Shown here: piece after piece, positions 33,507-46,430 of the stretch
Numbering within the stretch: the first letter of the stretch is position 1
How the letters are laid out: each line of letters starts with the position of its first letter
NCBI RefSeq assembly: GCF_963678975.1
Contig: NC_089280.1
Span: 16,962,780-17,026,779 of the forward strand
DNA length: 64,000 bases
Reading direction: 5' to 3'
Source: Dysidea avara
Taxonomy: Eukaryota > Porifera > Demospongiae > Dictyoceratida > Dysideidae
The notes under the pieces: model-generated
What the model was told of the DNA's origin: nothing
The model's input: the letters and a program-made list of their open reading frames with translations, nothing else
Database searches by the model: none
Made by a program: the position numbers and the translations under genes

Positions 33507-33837
33507 GCTTAGTGAGAGATTGTAAGGTGTTGGTGATTTCCATGAGTAATCTCCTTCTGTGACTCTTTGTGATTGCTTTATTAGAGTAGCTAATTGCCTC
33601 CAGCTATACGTGTCTGACTTTATAGTCTCACGCAGCCAGACCTATTTCTTCTGTTACTTCTATCGTTAATCCTGAAATCTTTTCTTTCCGACCCAGTGTC
33701 CAAACAAGAGAGATCTGCCAGCTGCAGGCAATTAGCTACATATAGCTAAATACTCTAATAAAGCAATCACAAAGGTGAAGGAAATTACTCCTGGAAATCA
33801 CCCACACTGCTGCATGCCTTAAAGTCTCTCACTAAGC
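33507..33837. mobile_element. Foldback MITE with the dispersed motif in its arms
   Basis: The ends GCTTAGTGAGAGA and TCTCTCACTAAGC are complements. Further in, GGTGATTTCCATGAGTAAT pairs with ATTACTCCTGGAAATCACC, and the left GATTGCTTTATTAGAGTA pairs with TACTCTAATAAAGCAATC. No clear target duplication was found. Confidence 0.7.
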
Positions 33838-34147
33838 AAACTTTAGCGTTTATGTACCAATGATTTTGGCAGCAAAAATTCTGAACGTTCAATTAGAGTG
33901 TTTCAAGATCTGCCTATAGCACGTTTTGATATACAAATGTGGGAGAGTGTATACATAGTTTACGGTGAAATAGACTGATTTCAGTCCAGAATCCTGTCCA
34001 GTCCAGGTAATGGCACTTCCCCTAACCCATGGCATTGTTCAGTCCCTTGTAAATTCAATTCATTCAATAACCAACTATTATGGGACTTGTTGATATAATA
34101 TGCACTAGATATAATCCATCAATAACCAGGCTGGTACAGAACCAGTG

Positions 34148-34273
34148 AATACCATAGATTTCAATTCTGTTTGAAAATGAGCAGTTTGCATGATGTAATC
34201 ATGTTTATTTAAACTTGTAGATGTCATCATGCAAACAGCTCAGTTTTCAAATGAAACTGCAATTCATGGTATT
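34148..34273. repeat. Short inverted repeat (MITE-like)
   Basis: AATACCAT, TTGAAAATGAGCAGTTTGCA and their complements (TGCAAACAGCTCAGTTTTCA, ATGGTATT) form a 125-bp hairpin. Confidence 0.5.
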
Positions 34274-34889
34274 TAGATATGTATGACCTTACAATGTCAA
34301 TGTTGAAAAGCATGTCTCATGATGGCTCTCATAACCAGTCTTAGCAGTTTGTTGAATATTGTGTAAGCTACCAAGTGTCAGTTGGTTTTGCCTTGAAATT
34401 GTTGTGCAAAATGTTGCTACATTATTGTTTACTGTGGCATTCAGCTAGTAGAATATTTTGGATAACTGGTACTAAGAAACTGAGGAATTGAGTATTTAAC
34501 TATGTTGTTGTCATGAACCATGCTAGTGGTTTAAAATATTGATTTTTTGCACAACACATGGTCTTGCATAATAAAAGTGCTAGACTCACTTGACTACTGA
34601 GACTTGTAAGGATCTGGTGAAGGTAGTTGTGTTTGTAGAAATCTTTCAACAATACCCTTATTGCATCATTTTTTAAAGAAACCTTTTAGTATAACCAAGA
34701 GTTATAACCCTTAGCCTTTGAAGAAGTAATTATGAGTATGTTTGTACTGATCTCACGAATTCTTTATTCTGATTGGCCATTTGATTTTTCAACTAGCTGC
34801 ACAATTCCTGTATGGTATGTTCACCAGACCCTTGCTTTACATGAAGGGTTGGTGTCATTGCGTTTATTGTTCATGCCAGGTTACAGACA

Positions 34890-35406
34890 AGAAGAAAGTG
34901 CTGCAGAGTATCTGCACAGAGGATGGTGAAGATCCTGGGATTATTATACTTTTTCCGACCCCAACTCCATCCACATGTGCATGGGCCATCCACTGTCACT
35001 GGGACCTGAGGGAGCAGCCGAATAAGTCTGATGGCCCCCCAAGCAGGTAAAAGGAAAGATTTTTAGATCACTTAATTGTCATGTATGTTCACATTCGTTG
35101 CCAGGAGGTAATCTAACTCAATCAAGGACAAATCTAATGATTTGGTTTGACGTAGTTGTAACCAGATTAACTGTAGAAGACCCACTAGTCTACAACACTG
35201 TAGGTAGTCGGGAGTGGGGGTTGTACCACCACATGTTGGGAGATGAATTTATTGAATTGACATCGGTCCTCTCCTCTAGCCTTAGTGTGTGGGGAAATGA
35301 TTATCAAGCAGCAGGATTCTCCTGTGGCAAAGTGTACTACCTTTCTGGTAATGGACAGGGAAAGGTTACAATTGCTCACCAATATTTGGGACCTTTTGTC
35401 GGTTAA
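34890..35406 (+). CDS. Unrecognised possible two-exon coding segment
   Basis: One open block (DKKKVLQSICTEDGEDPG, then CAWAIHCHWDLREQP) runs to a donor-like CAG|GTAAAAG at 35046. An acceptor-like GCCAG at 35103 is followed by a block reading RTNLMIWFDVVVTRL, SREWGLYHHMLGDEF, VYYLSGNGQG and HQYLGPFVG to a TAA at 35404-35406. With those sites the two blocks do not join in one frame (phase mismatch). The sites may be wrong or the locus decayed. No family is recognised. Confidence 0.2.
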
Positions 35407-35807
35407 CCATATTATTGTCGTATCGTTTGTGTTCTTAATGTTGTTTTGTTTTGAATTACTTTATAGTCTTTGTGTTGAATTTTTATTGTACTGTGTCAAG
35501 TTGTCAACACTATGATATTACTTGTATTATATCTCATTCAATACAAGGGTGGCCAATACAGGAGTTCAATTAGCAAGCACAATTCATAAATCGAATGCCC
35601 TATGCCCTTATACTAAGGGCCATATAAAAAATAATTACAATATGGCAGTTGTAGGGATTCTAGAGTTGCTTGTGTCAATTTGGGACCTGCACTAAAATGA
35701 TTCTCCATCAACAATCACCCTTTGGTATCATTCAGTTAGCCAGGAGAAGATGCACTGAAAAAGAGGTATAGACTTGTGGGAATTATGCTCCAATTTTCCC
35801 ATTATAG

Positions 35808-37190
35808 TCCGGTAGATTTAGCTCAAAAAAGGGGTGAACCCAGAAAAAATTCTAAGAAAGCTAATTTTGGTATCATTGGAAAGGAAATTTTTTGTAGAAT
35901 AACATCCAAAATTCCCAAAAATCCCCCTTGGGGAAAACTTTTTATACCCAATTTACTTTAGGACATCTATAGTAGCTACATAGCTATTATTAACTCTTGT
36001 TATTAAGACCTCAAAATGCAAAAAACTTTTCACATAATAAATTAAATAAAACACAAAAATATTTGTAGCATCAATATAATGGACTCAATGTGACTGCCAC
36101 AGATCATAGAAATTATATAAGTGGCTCTCACATAGAATCTGAAAAAATGGAATTGTCAGTGTCATTGTAAACAGGTTCTTCAGCAACTTTCTCCCCTGCA
36201 ATCACCACATGCTGTTACACACTTTAGTCCATGCTTACGGCAAGAACATATATTACTACCACATGGATTTGTAGTAGAAAGCTTGCATTTACATCAAACA
36301 AATTTAAGTAAGCTCTCTGGTGCTAGCTCTAAATCTGTCATAATTGGCTGCAGCTTTGAACCATCTAGCTTCCAGCCCATTAGTAGGGGATTAAGAGAGT
36401 CAGTGGCAATCTTCCTTCCAGTTGAAGGGTGCTGTAGTGGATCGTAATCTCTTTGCACTTGGAGTTTCATCAGCAGCAACAGGATTTTGAGGACCGGGCC
36501 TTCTCTTGTCAGTAAATTTTTTACGGCATTCAGGATGTACTAGAACAGTTTCAACTGGGTCAGTACTGTTACATTCATCCAGATAGATATAAAGGTCATC
36601 TCATCCATATTTCTCACAACACTCCATGATGGTTAATATTCCCTTCTTTGTTACACGAACTGATTCTTTATTTACAAACCCTAGCTTGCATATTACACAG
36701 TGATCCTTCCTGAAGGCACTAGTAGGGTGCCCTTCAGCCATTTGAATCTATATCAAAATGAGTAGAAACTATAGATAACCTAGCTGTAGCTTCAACATGA
36801 TGTGTAACAAACCTCAGTTTCCAGCAGCTCAACACATGGCTTCCAAACCTCACGAAGGTACACGTTTCATCAAAAAACTGCTTAAGTAACTGAACACATG
36901 GCCCACAAACTTTACGCAAGTTTTAACTTGCTCCCAAAAACTGCTGAGTCATTTCAAAATTGGTTAGCACATTTTTTACACAAGTATAAACAAAAATTCT
37001 GCTCATTTTTAGGGACTTCATATGCTTCGAACTAAATTGGGTATAAAATATTTTCCTCATAGGGGATTTCAGGGGATTTTGGATATGTTGTTCTGTAAAA
37101 CATTTGCTATCTAATGATACCAAAATCAGCTTTCTTCGAATTTTTTCCGGGTTCAATCCTATTTCTACTGAACTATTATTCTATTCAGAA
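35808..37190. mobile_element. Inverted-repeat-flanked element around a cysteine-rich coding remnant
   Basis: Arms of about 140 bp at 35808-35960 and 37035-37190 are diverged reverse complements. They share GAACCC.GAAAAAATTC, AAGAAAGCT.ATTTTGGTATCATT and TTTATACCCAATTTA. Between them on the minus strand lies the decayed protein described separately. This suggests a mobile element with long inverted ends; exact termini and target duplication are not resolved. Confidence 0.45.
36190..36745 (-). pseudogene. Decayed zinc-binding / Cys-rich mobile-element-associated protein
   Basis: From ATG at about 36740 the frame reads CVICKLGFVNKESVRVTKKG, then a TGA, then DDLYIYLDEC, VLVHPECRKKFTDKRRPG and LRSTTAPFNWKEDC. 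After a frame change comes NPLLMGWKLDGSKLQPIMTD, LAPESLLKFV, another TGA, and a cysteine cluster CKCK...CGSNICSCRKHGLKC...CGDCRG. An N-terminal CxxC/HxxxC module plus a C-terminal ELxP...APExLL...CxC cysteine tail matches, from memory, an uncharacterised protein family often seen at mobile-element loci in animals. Two in-frame stops and a shift mean it is not intact. Confidence 0.55.
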
Positions 37191-37199
37191 TTTCTCTCA

Positions 37200-39590
37200 A
37201 AATCTCTTCATTATGCCCATCCACTTATCATTATTTTGCAATTTACAATATAAATTACCTAACAGATGCATGTGTAAATTACTTTTGGTCCAGTTCAAAC
37301 AGGCATAAGTGTCTATTAATTGTGCTTGTGTACATTCTGTCATAACAAGGGTACTCTGACTGCATGTCACATTGTAAACAAGTAGCTAGCTTGAGAGTTC
37401 ATTAGCACTGAAAGTGGACCCAATAACCAATGAACATAAAGTATCAGCTGCTTAGTTTAATTGCAACATAGGTACATGCTTATTCGTACATAGTTTGAAT
37501 CCAGATTTGGGGTTGTGTAGGGTTGTGTAAAGGCTAAAGAACAGCCTAGTATTAATAGCTATGCTGTGAAGAATTCCTGTGTTCATGGTGGACCGTTGTT
37601 TAAGTTGGAACCAACAGCTGGTACTAGCATAACAAAATTTAATGGTATGTGTTTTGTGTATTGAGACAGGTACATTAGTGGATCATATTACCAGTATTAC
37701 AATGAGTGAAAATTGTACTGTATGGGAATATGCATGGTAGTTGTATTGGTGTGCACGTAGTGTGTTTTTACATTGGCATTGAATTTTTGACTTGGGGTAT
37801 ACTGAGATACCTGTCTTCGTGTCATGAGTTTGTTATAAGAGTATTTAACATACATGCACTCGTGAGGATAGGAGATTTTGTTACACTAGTCCGACATTAC
37901 ACGTGAACATAAGAACAAAGCATGCACGACTTGCAGGGAAAATGACTGGCCAATCAGAATGCTTCTTTCATAATGTTGAAAGGATTTTACAACCACAAGT
38001 CATGTATGCTATGTTCTCCAGACTGTTACAGTCATATAGGATTGACTGCTGCCATACCAGAGTACCACTAATAGCATCTAGTGGTATAACTGTGCGCATT
38101 GGGTGAGGTGATCTGTTAAAGAAGTGATCTTGCATTGTAATTGTTTTGTGATTTATACTGTGGTGGGCGCATTTATGGTGTCCTGATATCAATATAGGGT
38201 GGGGATCAGTACTTGCATTTTAGTTACTCAAAGCAGCCAATTGCATTTGAAAATATATTACAAAAAGGCTATAAAGTTATTACTGCTTGGCATGCATTAT
38301 TTTCAACCACTTGGCAAAGTTCTCACAGTCAGTATCGATAACCAAACAGTTCAGGCATCACTCCATCCCTACTGTACAGTTACAGCAGAGGTTATATAGT
38401 ACAGGAACATCTTAACAATGAAATTGACACAATGGCTTCTTGAAATATGCAGGCTAACCAGAATACATGCCATTCTGGGGGTGTGAGGGCCTCGCAGCTT
38501 TTAAAAGCTCTAATGGATTCTTTGCATATATGTGCTGATGTGAGTAATGCATTTTGCACATGAATCACTTGATGATGCCATTTAAGGTGCAGCATGAAAT
38601 TATTTTTGTACAGAATCACACTTTAGTAACTACAGGTAATTATTGTATTGATATACTAATAATATTTGCTATACTGTATGCAAGTAAAGCTGTAACTTAC
38701 AATCATCAAATGTTCAAGTAAACTGAAGGAGGATATACTAATTTATCTGTGAAAACACATGCATATCTGCTTATCATGAAATTAACAAGCAACCAATGTT
38801 TGAGGAGACAAAAAGAAACATCTAGAGTGCATGTATGCATATAACTTCAACACAGCAAATGTCACAATCTGTGCAGATTCCAAGGGTTCTTAAATTCTAT
38901 GGTCATTTGCATGGATAATGCTCTACATACGTTGGCATTGATACTTCCACAGGAGCAATACAAACACAGATAATTGACTGTGTTTTTATCACCATCATTT
39001 AAAGGCTTGCACTGTACTAACATAATTAAAGCCAGTACATTGTACCCTCAACCTTTGATCCGCAAATGCACACATTATCACACAACAGCTTGCCTTAGGG
39101 CTTGCATCCCTTGGTTACAATACTTCTAAATATTTAAATTTCATGGGTATGTTGTAACTTTTACCTGTATTTGTTGCTGGATATATTCTCACCAGACAAT
39201 TCTGCAGATGTACAAGCACAAACACTTGTTGAATTAGCTGCAAGTAAAGCATCACTTTTGATTTGAACACCTTGGCTGATCAGCCATCATAAATTTTTGC
39301 AAATACTGGCCACAAAAGATTACACAAGAACGTCCATCTTGAGAGATGAACATTTATACAAAACGACAACTTGTGTAACTACAAATTTATAGAAAGATAT
39401 AAACAACATAAGAATAGGATCAAGTCTGTACATCACACATCAGATACTGCTTCAACATGATGGGACTTCATAATCTGTATAATACAACAAAACAACATGT
39501 CAGTCTAACTACATGTAGCTACACATCTTATGAGTGTTAACTATCACCTATTAGCTACAGGTTTGAGCTAAATATGGCAGCCTATATCCT
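37200..39590. other. No gene supported
   Basis: AT-rich sequence with scattered short frames only. One minus-strand frame (38392-38619; WHHQVIHVQNALLTSAHICK) has a protein-like composition, but no family, splice partner or second copy was seen. Confidence 0.4.
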
Positions 39591-39599
39591 GAATAGCTG

Positions 39600-39888
39600 T
39601 ATTGTCAACAAATTTAAAGCCTTTACATGGAATTTAACATTTCTTTAGTCCAATTTCATACAAAACGTGTTTGTATGCACATGTGTATTTTATGCTGGCA
39701 GTTTATTCAGTGCTTGTGTGGTGGTGGCTGTCTTAGAATCAAAAACAATTTCATTTACCATAAAAACAATATAAGTAGAGATTTATACTTCTTGCAATTT
39801 CATACAAAGTGCATTAATGTATTGTGTAGTTTTGTATGAGAGAAAAGGTAAGCCCACACTGTATACCATCCCTGCAAAATCATTCGCT

Positions 39889-39925
<37 letters not shown>

Positions 39926-40404
39926 CCACGTAAATGATTTCAAATAGTGACATATGGAGTTAACACCAGTGCAGTATATACTCCCCCATGAGACATCATC
40001 TTTACTATTGTTTTATGTACCATGATACCATTTCCATTGAATTCTAAATGGTAGATTGTACTTTGAAATTTACTGATAACTGCCACACCATTTTGCTGAC
40101 AATAATATGGCAGCTTCATGATGAATCTTGATGGAGAGTAAGAAATTGGAGGGCATTGTGTAGAATAAACCATTTGTGACTTGCTGAATTCCCTATTGTT
40201 TACTTCCTACCTATCAGTTTCCAGGTGTTTATTACATTGTCTGTTGTGTAATTAAACCACTACAAGTTTCTCATTTTCATTCACAAGAAAACTTTCCCCC
40301 AAGTAATTAATTCTGGTATATTAGCTTCAATTTGATTATGAGGAAATACACCACATGGGGAAGTACTGATACCTATAGCATTACATGTGGTTTGTTCTTT
40401 GTAG
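39600..40404 (+). repeat. Paralog of the intron 1 end (copy 2)
   Basis: It is collinear with 7550-8539. Shared blocks include ATTGTCAACAAA.TTTAAAG, GGTGGCTGTCTTAGAATC, TATACTCCCCCAT, CATTTGTGACTTGCTGAATT and GTTTACTTCCTACCTATCAG. It lacks the 7629-7826 MITE and carries a TA microsatellite (39890-39924). Confidence 0.75.
39890..39924. repeat. (TA)n microsatellite
   Basis: About 17 uninterrupted TA units. Confidence 0.9.
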
Positions 40405-40805
40405 GTAATAACTTATTGAATGGTTATAATGGCTTGAATCTGTTAAAAGGCAATAAGAAAAGAAAATTACATACATGTGTAAAGCCCGAGCTCCCACTAC
40501 TGTTGACTCATTGGAAGTGGATGTTTATTAAGAGAGTAGAAAACTTATTGTTAAAGATGATGTTTCTGGTCACCTTCCGTTTCACAGTACCAAATCTGTT
40601 TCCCATGCTAAGATGGTGCATAATGCCAAAGAAAAGAAAAGGTAGATGTAATTTGTGGTTATACACTAAATGTGATTAAGTTGTTATACTATTAGACGAA
40701 GAAGTTTAAACAAGCACAGCTGACACTTCACCAAGAGCTCTAACCCTACACACACCAAAAGCAATTCTAAGAACTATCCTGTGTACTGCAGTAGAGGAGA
40801 TAAAG
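40405..40805 (+). pseudogene. bHLH exons 2-3 of copy 2, frameshifted
   Basis: Exon 2 (40405-40641) starts intact after TTTGTAG and reads GNNLLNGYNGLNLLKGNKKR, then an insertion (ACATGTG) after KLH shifts frame and part of the acidic stretch is deleted. The basic-region codons survive in another frame. After a 54-bp intron, exon 3 (40696-40805) has lost one A in TTTAAAACAAG and carries a CTAACC change where copies A and C read CAACC. It therefore stops early. It cannot encode a bHLH domain as it stands. Confidence 0.7.
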
Positions 40806-42035
40806 GTTAGACAACAACACAGAATAGTAGTGAGTGAATTGCTGATATCATAAAGTACAGTAGTACTGTATATTAGGGATAATTGAGGTTTGCACTTTCT
40901 TACAAAAAATACTGACCAGAAACCAGTCTCACAATACCTTCATGGTACCTTGTTGGGTACAACTAATGGAAACGCTTCTAATATGTTACTATAAATTATT
41001 AATTAGTGGAATTTTCTACTGCCTGACTGAATGACTGGCTGATGCCTTCAGCCAAGTGGAACTCAACAACTAAGGCTACAGGCTTGTTTTCTTCACTGTT
41101 CGGCATCGCTTCAGCCTGAAAGGTGCCTTTTGGCATACCACAGTATATAAAATGTACACATCATGGACTTACCTTTGTGTCTAGCTGAAAATGAAGCATA
41201 ATCGCCACTTCACTTTTTCAGTAATTGATAGTTGGGGAGTGCATTCAGATGAAAACAATAGGTCCGGTGCCATTCTTTCTTTTGATGTGGTATGCACAGC
41301 TTCGTCAGTCCATAGGTAGTGGAACAAGGGGTCAATGCTAGCAAGAAAAGATTGAGATACTCTAATAGAGCAGTCAACTACTCTAATAGAACAGTCACTT
41401 CTCTACATTTCTTTCAAAAACTGTAAGTGGCTGTTTAATAAGTAATAACATAGTGAAATCATCTAAAATTAGTTTCTAAATGTGCATCCCAACCATCAAT
41501 TACTTAGGTGGCCATGGCCATTACACTTCGTTCCATATGTTCAGCCTATTACACAGTGTTATTAATGAAGAACAGTATAAGAAGCGCCTCTACAATTAAT
41601 CCAGTCACTACAGAAAATATGGATGATTCCCATTATAAACATGATAGTTAGCCACAGGGAAGCCATTTTGCACTACCATGGATCAGCACCTTGTGCTGCC
41701 AGTGAAAAGAAATAGGACACAAAGGAGGACAAAAGCAAGTCCATGATGCATGTATTGTACACACTGCAGTATGCCAAAAGGCACCTGTCAGGCTGAAGCA
41801 ACATTTAACAGTGAAAAAAACCCCTGTAGCCTTTTGAGTTACACTTGTCTGAAGGCATCGGTCAGTCGGTCAGTCAGCAGAAATTCCACTGAATAAGTGA
41901 AGACACTTTTGGGCCTGATTTCTAACCAATACTGCCAAGGCCCCATGAAGTATTGTTTCTGGTCAATATATTTTGTGAGAAAGCGTAAACCTCCATGATC
42001 CCTAATATACAGTACTATTGTACTGTATGATTAAA
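40806..42035. repeat. Inverted pair of R-family copies
   Basis: The minus-oriented copy at 40852-41300 opens CAGTAGTACTGTATATTAGGG. The plus-oriented copy at 41480-42035 closes CTAATATACAGTACTATTG. Two motif copies sit between them (41358-41376, 41379-41397). Confidence 0.65.
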
Positions 42036-43990
42036 CAAACAACATGTGATATACACATGTGTTGTTGACTTCCTTACATGGTAGAGCACATTGTAATTAA
42101 ATTTCACACATATTACCAGATTTTCTGGATCACTAGTCACTTTTGTCTGGGTCAAGAAAGTTTATCCATATCAGAAAAATCTCTCTTTTTCTGACCCATG
42201 TCAACTCTGGGCCACATCCATTGAGTCAATAGGTCATCCAGATTAACAACCATACCCAGTTTGAATCCTGTTACAAAGATATTTTATTTTATAACAGCTT
42301 TTTTTGCACTAGTACAAAGAGTTCAGAGAGATAACACTAATACAGTATGAACTGCGTGTCAAAGTGAGCTAACTTTAATACAACTAAGGCAACGTACAGG
42401 TATAGTATATTCAAGCTTGTGTTGCCATTAGGAGCAAGCCCAGAAACATCAGTCTGTAGGAAGCAATGCCATGTGAACATCTGCAGTTACCATTGCTTGG
42501 TGTCGTGCTAGTTACTGTCTCACAAGTTGAACTTGCTGTTATGTTGTACTGAGCTTAAACTTCCTTCTGCTACTCTTCTTGAAGTGAAGGAATTCTAGTA
42601 GAATAATTGCATAAAGCCTAGGGATTGTTTCCACTTTTAATGCATTGATCATAATAACTTAGCTTAATGTGAATATGTAAGACAGCTATTTCCATTTCCA
42701 GGTCATGTGACACTATAACTAGGTCAAAGTGAACCATGCTTTTAATGTTTGCTCAACAACAATAAATGTTCTTGATCTCAAGTTTGTCATCAGAATTACA
42801 CTTGGACAATCTTGTTTCTTTCAGTTGATAAAATGATGTGACGTTAAAAAATATTTCAGTAGCAGTTCTTCCCAACAACCAGTTGTGAAATTAATTTTTG
42901 ACATTCTGTTATGCCAATCATGTACTGCACTGTGTATAGAACTGATGAATGAGTACTAGCATGTATGGTAGGAACAAGTGTCCATGTATGAAGAGCAGCT
43001 AAGATGAGTACAAACTCTGTGTGTATTTTATATTGTTAATGAAAATAACCTATTACCATGCTTTAAAGAAGGTTGCTAGCTGTCTTTAACCACAGTGTGG
43101 TACAAATAGATAATACCACTATACTTGAACTATAATAATGAGTAAGCTGTAATATTATAACTAAAGTTTGTGCACCTATATCATCATATGTGTCTGTGTT
43201 TATTTGTAGATGGTGTTTATCTGCAAAGTAACGATCAATTCTTGTGAATATCCATAATGTTGCCTGTATTGAAAGGCAATAAACACCTAGTAGTCCACAA
43301 CAGAGTTGAAACCAGATCAGTACTGATGACCCAGCTGACACACTGACTCAAATTGGGACTCAGATCTGACCCAGATGCTCATTAAAACAGATGCATGCAT
43401 CAAGAGCTACACTGTAAATTTTGTCATCATACAGTACAGTAGTACTGTATATTAGGTTAAGTCAGTTAGAGACCACCCACTCAGATCTTCGTGGCTTTAA
43501 AAAACCTCAGCTTCACTTCAGGTTTTTTAAATCACAAAGATCCTCATACGTATCTAACCATTACTTTAAATTTTTTCCTTATAGTTTAGATAAGCAAATA
43601 GTTTTAGTGCGACATTGCAAACCCAACCTCTGCTAGTGAGAGACACCTGCACTTATAGCATTGATTATAGAGGTTACTTCACTGTAATAAGGATCATCTA
43701 CAAGAGAAAATAGTGAATGAATAGCTACCAAGCATCAATAAGTGGGTGTGGCTAAACAGAATATAGGCCTACAGACAGCAACCCAATGAATAGGTGTGGC
43801 TCCACAGCGACACACATTCCTCCTGATAATTGGCATGTATACAGACAGCAGCACACAATTCCAATATGTGGGTGTGTGGTTCTATGCATAAATGTAGACT
43901 GCAACACACCATCCTGATAAGTGGGCATGGCTCCCAAGTTTCTCAAGTATATACAATTGCATTTCCATTAGTACAATTAAGCTTGTTAAT
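42036..43990. other. No gene supported
   Basis: Plain intronic or intergenic sequence. It includes a small hairpin at 43484-43552 (TTTAAAAAACCT / AGGTTTTTTAAA) next to a CAGTAGTACTGTATATTAGG R-end fragment (43434). A degenerate GTGGGTGTGGCT-type tandem tract lies at 43740-43935. Confidence 0.45.
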
Positions 43991-44898
43991 TGTGACCCGC
44001 TGAGCAAAAACCTGACTAGTTCGCATTTTTCTCAAGCTTCTTTTAATGACTTCTTTGTTATCTGGAGGGAAAAACCAATGGGCCGTTCAAGTTTCAGCCT
44101 TATCTGGTGATTACTCTTGGAATTATAATAATAGACAACAAGAGCAAAAAAATTGATTTGCACAGTGACTATACTGACAATAAATTACAGGTGCTCACCA
44201 CAAGTGCAACAGGCTATGGAGTTGGGTCTTGTCTCATTGTGGTCACCATGAACTGGGGAATTCATCAAGGTACAGTGTTTGGTCTATATCCACCCATTCT
44301 TTCAAGCAAGAAGGCTATCCAAGCTTACAAATGGTGACAATAAAGTTGCATTTTGCTGCAAACAAACACACATAACTCACGTTACAGAAATGAAACAAGA
44401 TCAAAGGCAGATTTGATGATGTATAAGTTCAATCAATTCAAGTCTTTTTTTCAATGTTTACTGAAGTGATTAAAATGTGCATAGTACATAGCATGCATTT
44501 TTTACCCTTCAATGCAATTTAATATTTTAAAAATTCACACTATAGTCAGTACACATTCACCTGAGCCCCCGCCAAATATAGTAATATCAAAGAGGTGAAC
44601 ATGTATTCACTCCCAATGGTTTGTACTAGAACAAGCATGTTTTCATGTTACAAGTATGTTTGCATGCCTGAATTGTCCATACTAAATGTATGGGATATTT
44701 TTAAAGCCTCATAAGTCATAACTCACTTGTTCTTGCCCGTACCAAAGCACTTTTTTACTACTAGTTCTGCTGTTAAGGGCTTCACAGCACTACTAAATGT
44801 TTGGGCAGCTGGCCCATGTAACAAGAGTTAGTAACAAGAAACCAGGGCTCAGGTGAACGCAAACAGACTATAGTTGGGTTATTGCTCAGCAGGTCACA
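43991..44898. mobile_element. Element with TGTGACC(C/T)GCTGAGCAA ends
   Basis: The left TTGTGACCCGCTGAGCAAAA and the right complement TTTGTGACCTGCTGAGCAAT bracket about 0.9 kb. The plus frame 44107-44337 inside resembles no family I know. The target duplication is unclear. Confidence 0.4.
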
Positions 44899-45359
44899 AA
44901 TTATTATCACATGTAATATGATCCAGGTCAGACCCAGATATTCTATAAAGCAGATGAGACTCACTTGATCGACCAGGGCAAAATGTGACCCAAATAATCT
45001 GGACAATCCTATTTGGTTTTAACCATGGTCCACAAAGTACAACCACTCTTTAAAACCCCTCAGCTATAGGTCTTATATCAAGCCCCATTGGGTCTCTACC
45101 CTATGCTGAAATATGCAACTCAGTGTCAAAACTAGGTCACATGTAGTTACTCGAGTAAAACCTGATGCAAGTGACCCACACTGATGACATCATGTGAAGT
45201 ATATGTAGTGTAAAAGCTAATAAAATCTCCATCACTTTTTATTGTACATATTGCCTCGAATATGGCTCAGTCATTTACACCCCGGCCACTGAGCAAAACT
45301 GGCAACTACATGAGGCCAGCGTTTATATAAAAGACCTTATATTCCCTCATGCCTCAGTG

Positions 45360-45960
45360 TTGTACTCTCCTTGATGTTTTTAATTAGGATCACAATTGTT
45401 ATAGCTGTCAATGACATTTATTTTAAACCACAAAAAGGTTTGAACTACCCTGTAGCCGTGAGCAAAGTTTGATCCTTTTTTAACACAAATAGCTAAACGT
45501 TCATAATTCCATGGATATTTAACAGATTCCTAGCAAATTTAGAACATTAATTCACCTTTATACACTCTTCATTTGCACTGAAGTTCACAGAAATTGAGAT
45601 ACTCATTTTTTATAACAATTTTTGCAAAGTGTGTGGAAAGAAATTGAAGCTCCTGTAGACCCCCTACAGCTTAAAAAGAAAAATTCAAAAATTTAAATGT
45701 CTATATCTCACAAATGGCTGGGCAAATTTAATCAAACTTCTGTGCTGCCTACCCTACCTGGCGGACAGCTATAATGCAAAAATGGTGTGATTTGGAGAAC
45801 GGGCGATGGAGCTATGCATGCGTGAAAATACGATATTCTTTCTTCCTGTAAATATACCCACAGTGTGGCATGCTGGCTTTCTTGGCAGCACAACACACTA
45901 CCGTGTGTCTTGATAAATCTGTGCACTGCACTTTTAAAACTACAAAAACTTTACACATGA
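45360..45960 (-). repeat. Repeat inserted in the copy 2 last exon
   Basis: On the minus strand the exon is homologous to 1-400 up to the GNVDKR codons (near 45995) and then diverges. The sequence beyond, from GTAGTGTGTTGTGCTGCCAA, has a relative at 27430-27500. Its frame VVCCAAKKASMPHCGYIYRK continues the open frame to 45812. Confidence 0.45.
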
Positions 45961-46350
45961 AAAATTGCCTTTTAATTAGGTAATGGGTTCTCTTGTCAAC
46001 ATTTCCTGTAGTTTTCACAACACTACATTCAACAGCTGAACAGTAACTTTCTGACCCAACCTCTTTCCTTACATGTCCAATGACTCCATTCAATACCTGT
46101 AAGTGTTGTTTTTCATATAAACTATTAGTTCCATTCACTTGATTTCCAGTAACAGTGGAATATAAACTGTTTAGTTTGTGCCACACAAATGGTGGCAGCC
46201 ATATAGGGTTTGTAAATGTTTGTAGCTGAGCCAGTTGAATGTACTGAGCCTGTAAAGCAGCCAATTGTGATACAGTAGTGTAGTAGAGTGGAGAAGTGAA
46301 TAATGGATTTGCAAAAAGTGACGACTGACTACCATCAGAGGTAACATATT
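45812..46350 (-). CDS. Last exon of the array gene, inverted copy (copy 2)
   Basis: The acceptor CTTGTTTAG|AA accepts the phase-1 end of the acidic exon (G+AA gives Glu). It then reads EYVTSDGSQSSLFANPLF and the same Q/L/N-rich stretch as 1-400 with few substitutions. Homology stops after GNVDKR, and the rest to TGA looks repeat-derived. It lies on the opposite strand to the neighbouring zipper exon. Confidence 0.55.
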
Positions 46351-46430
46351 CTAAACAAGGAGACATATTATCATAACAGAATGGAAAAAACCTCACATTA
46401 CAAAACCTGTCGTACTATGTAAACATTTAC

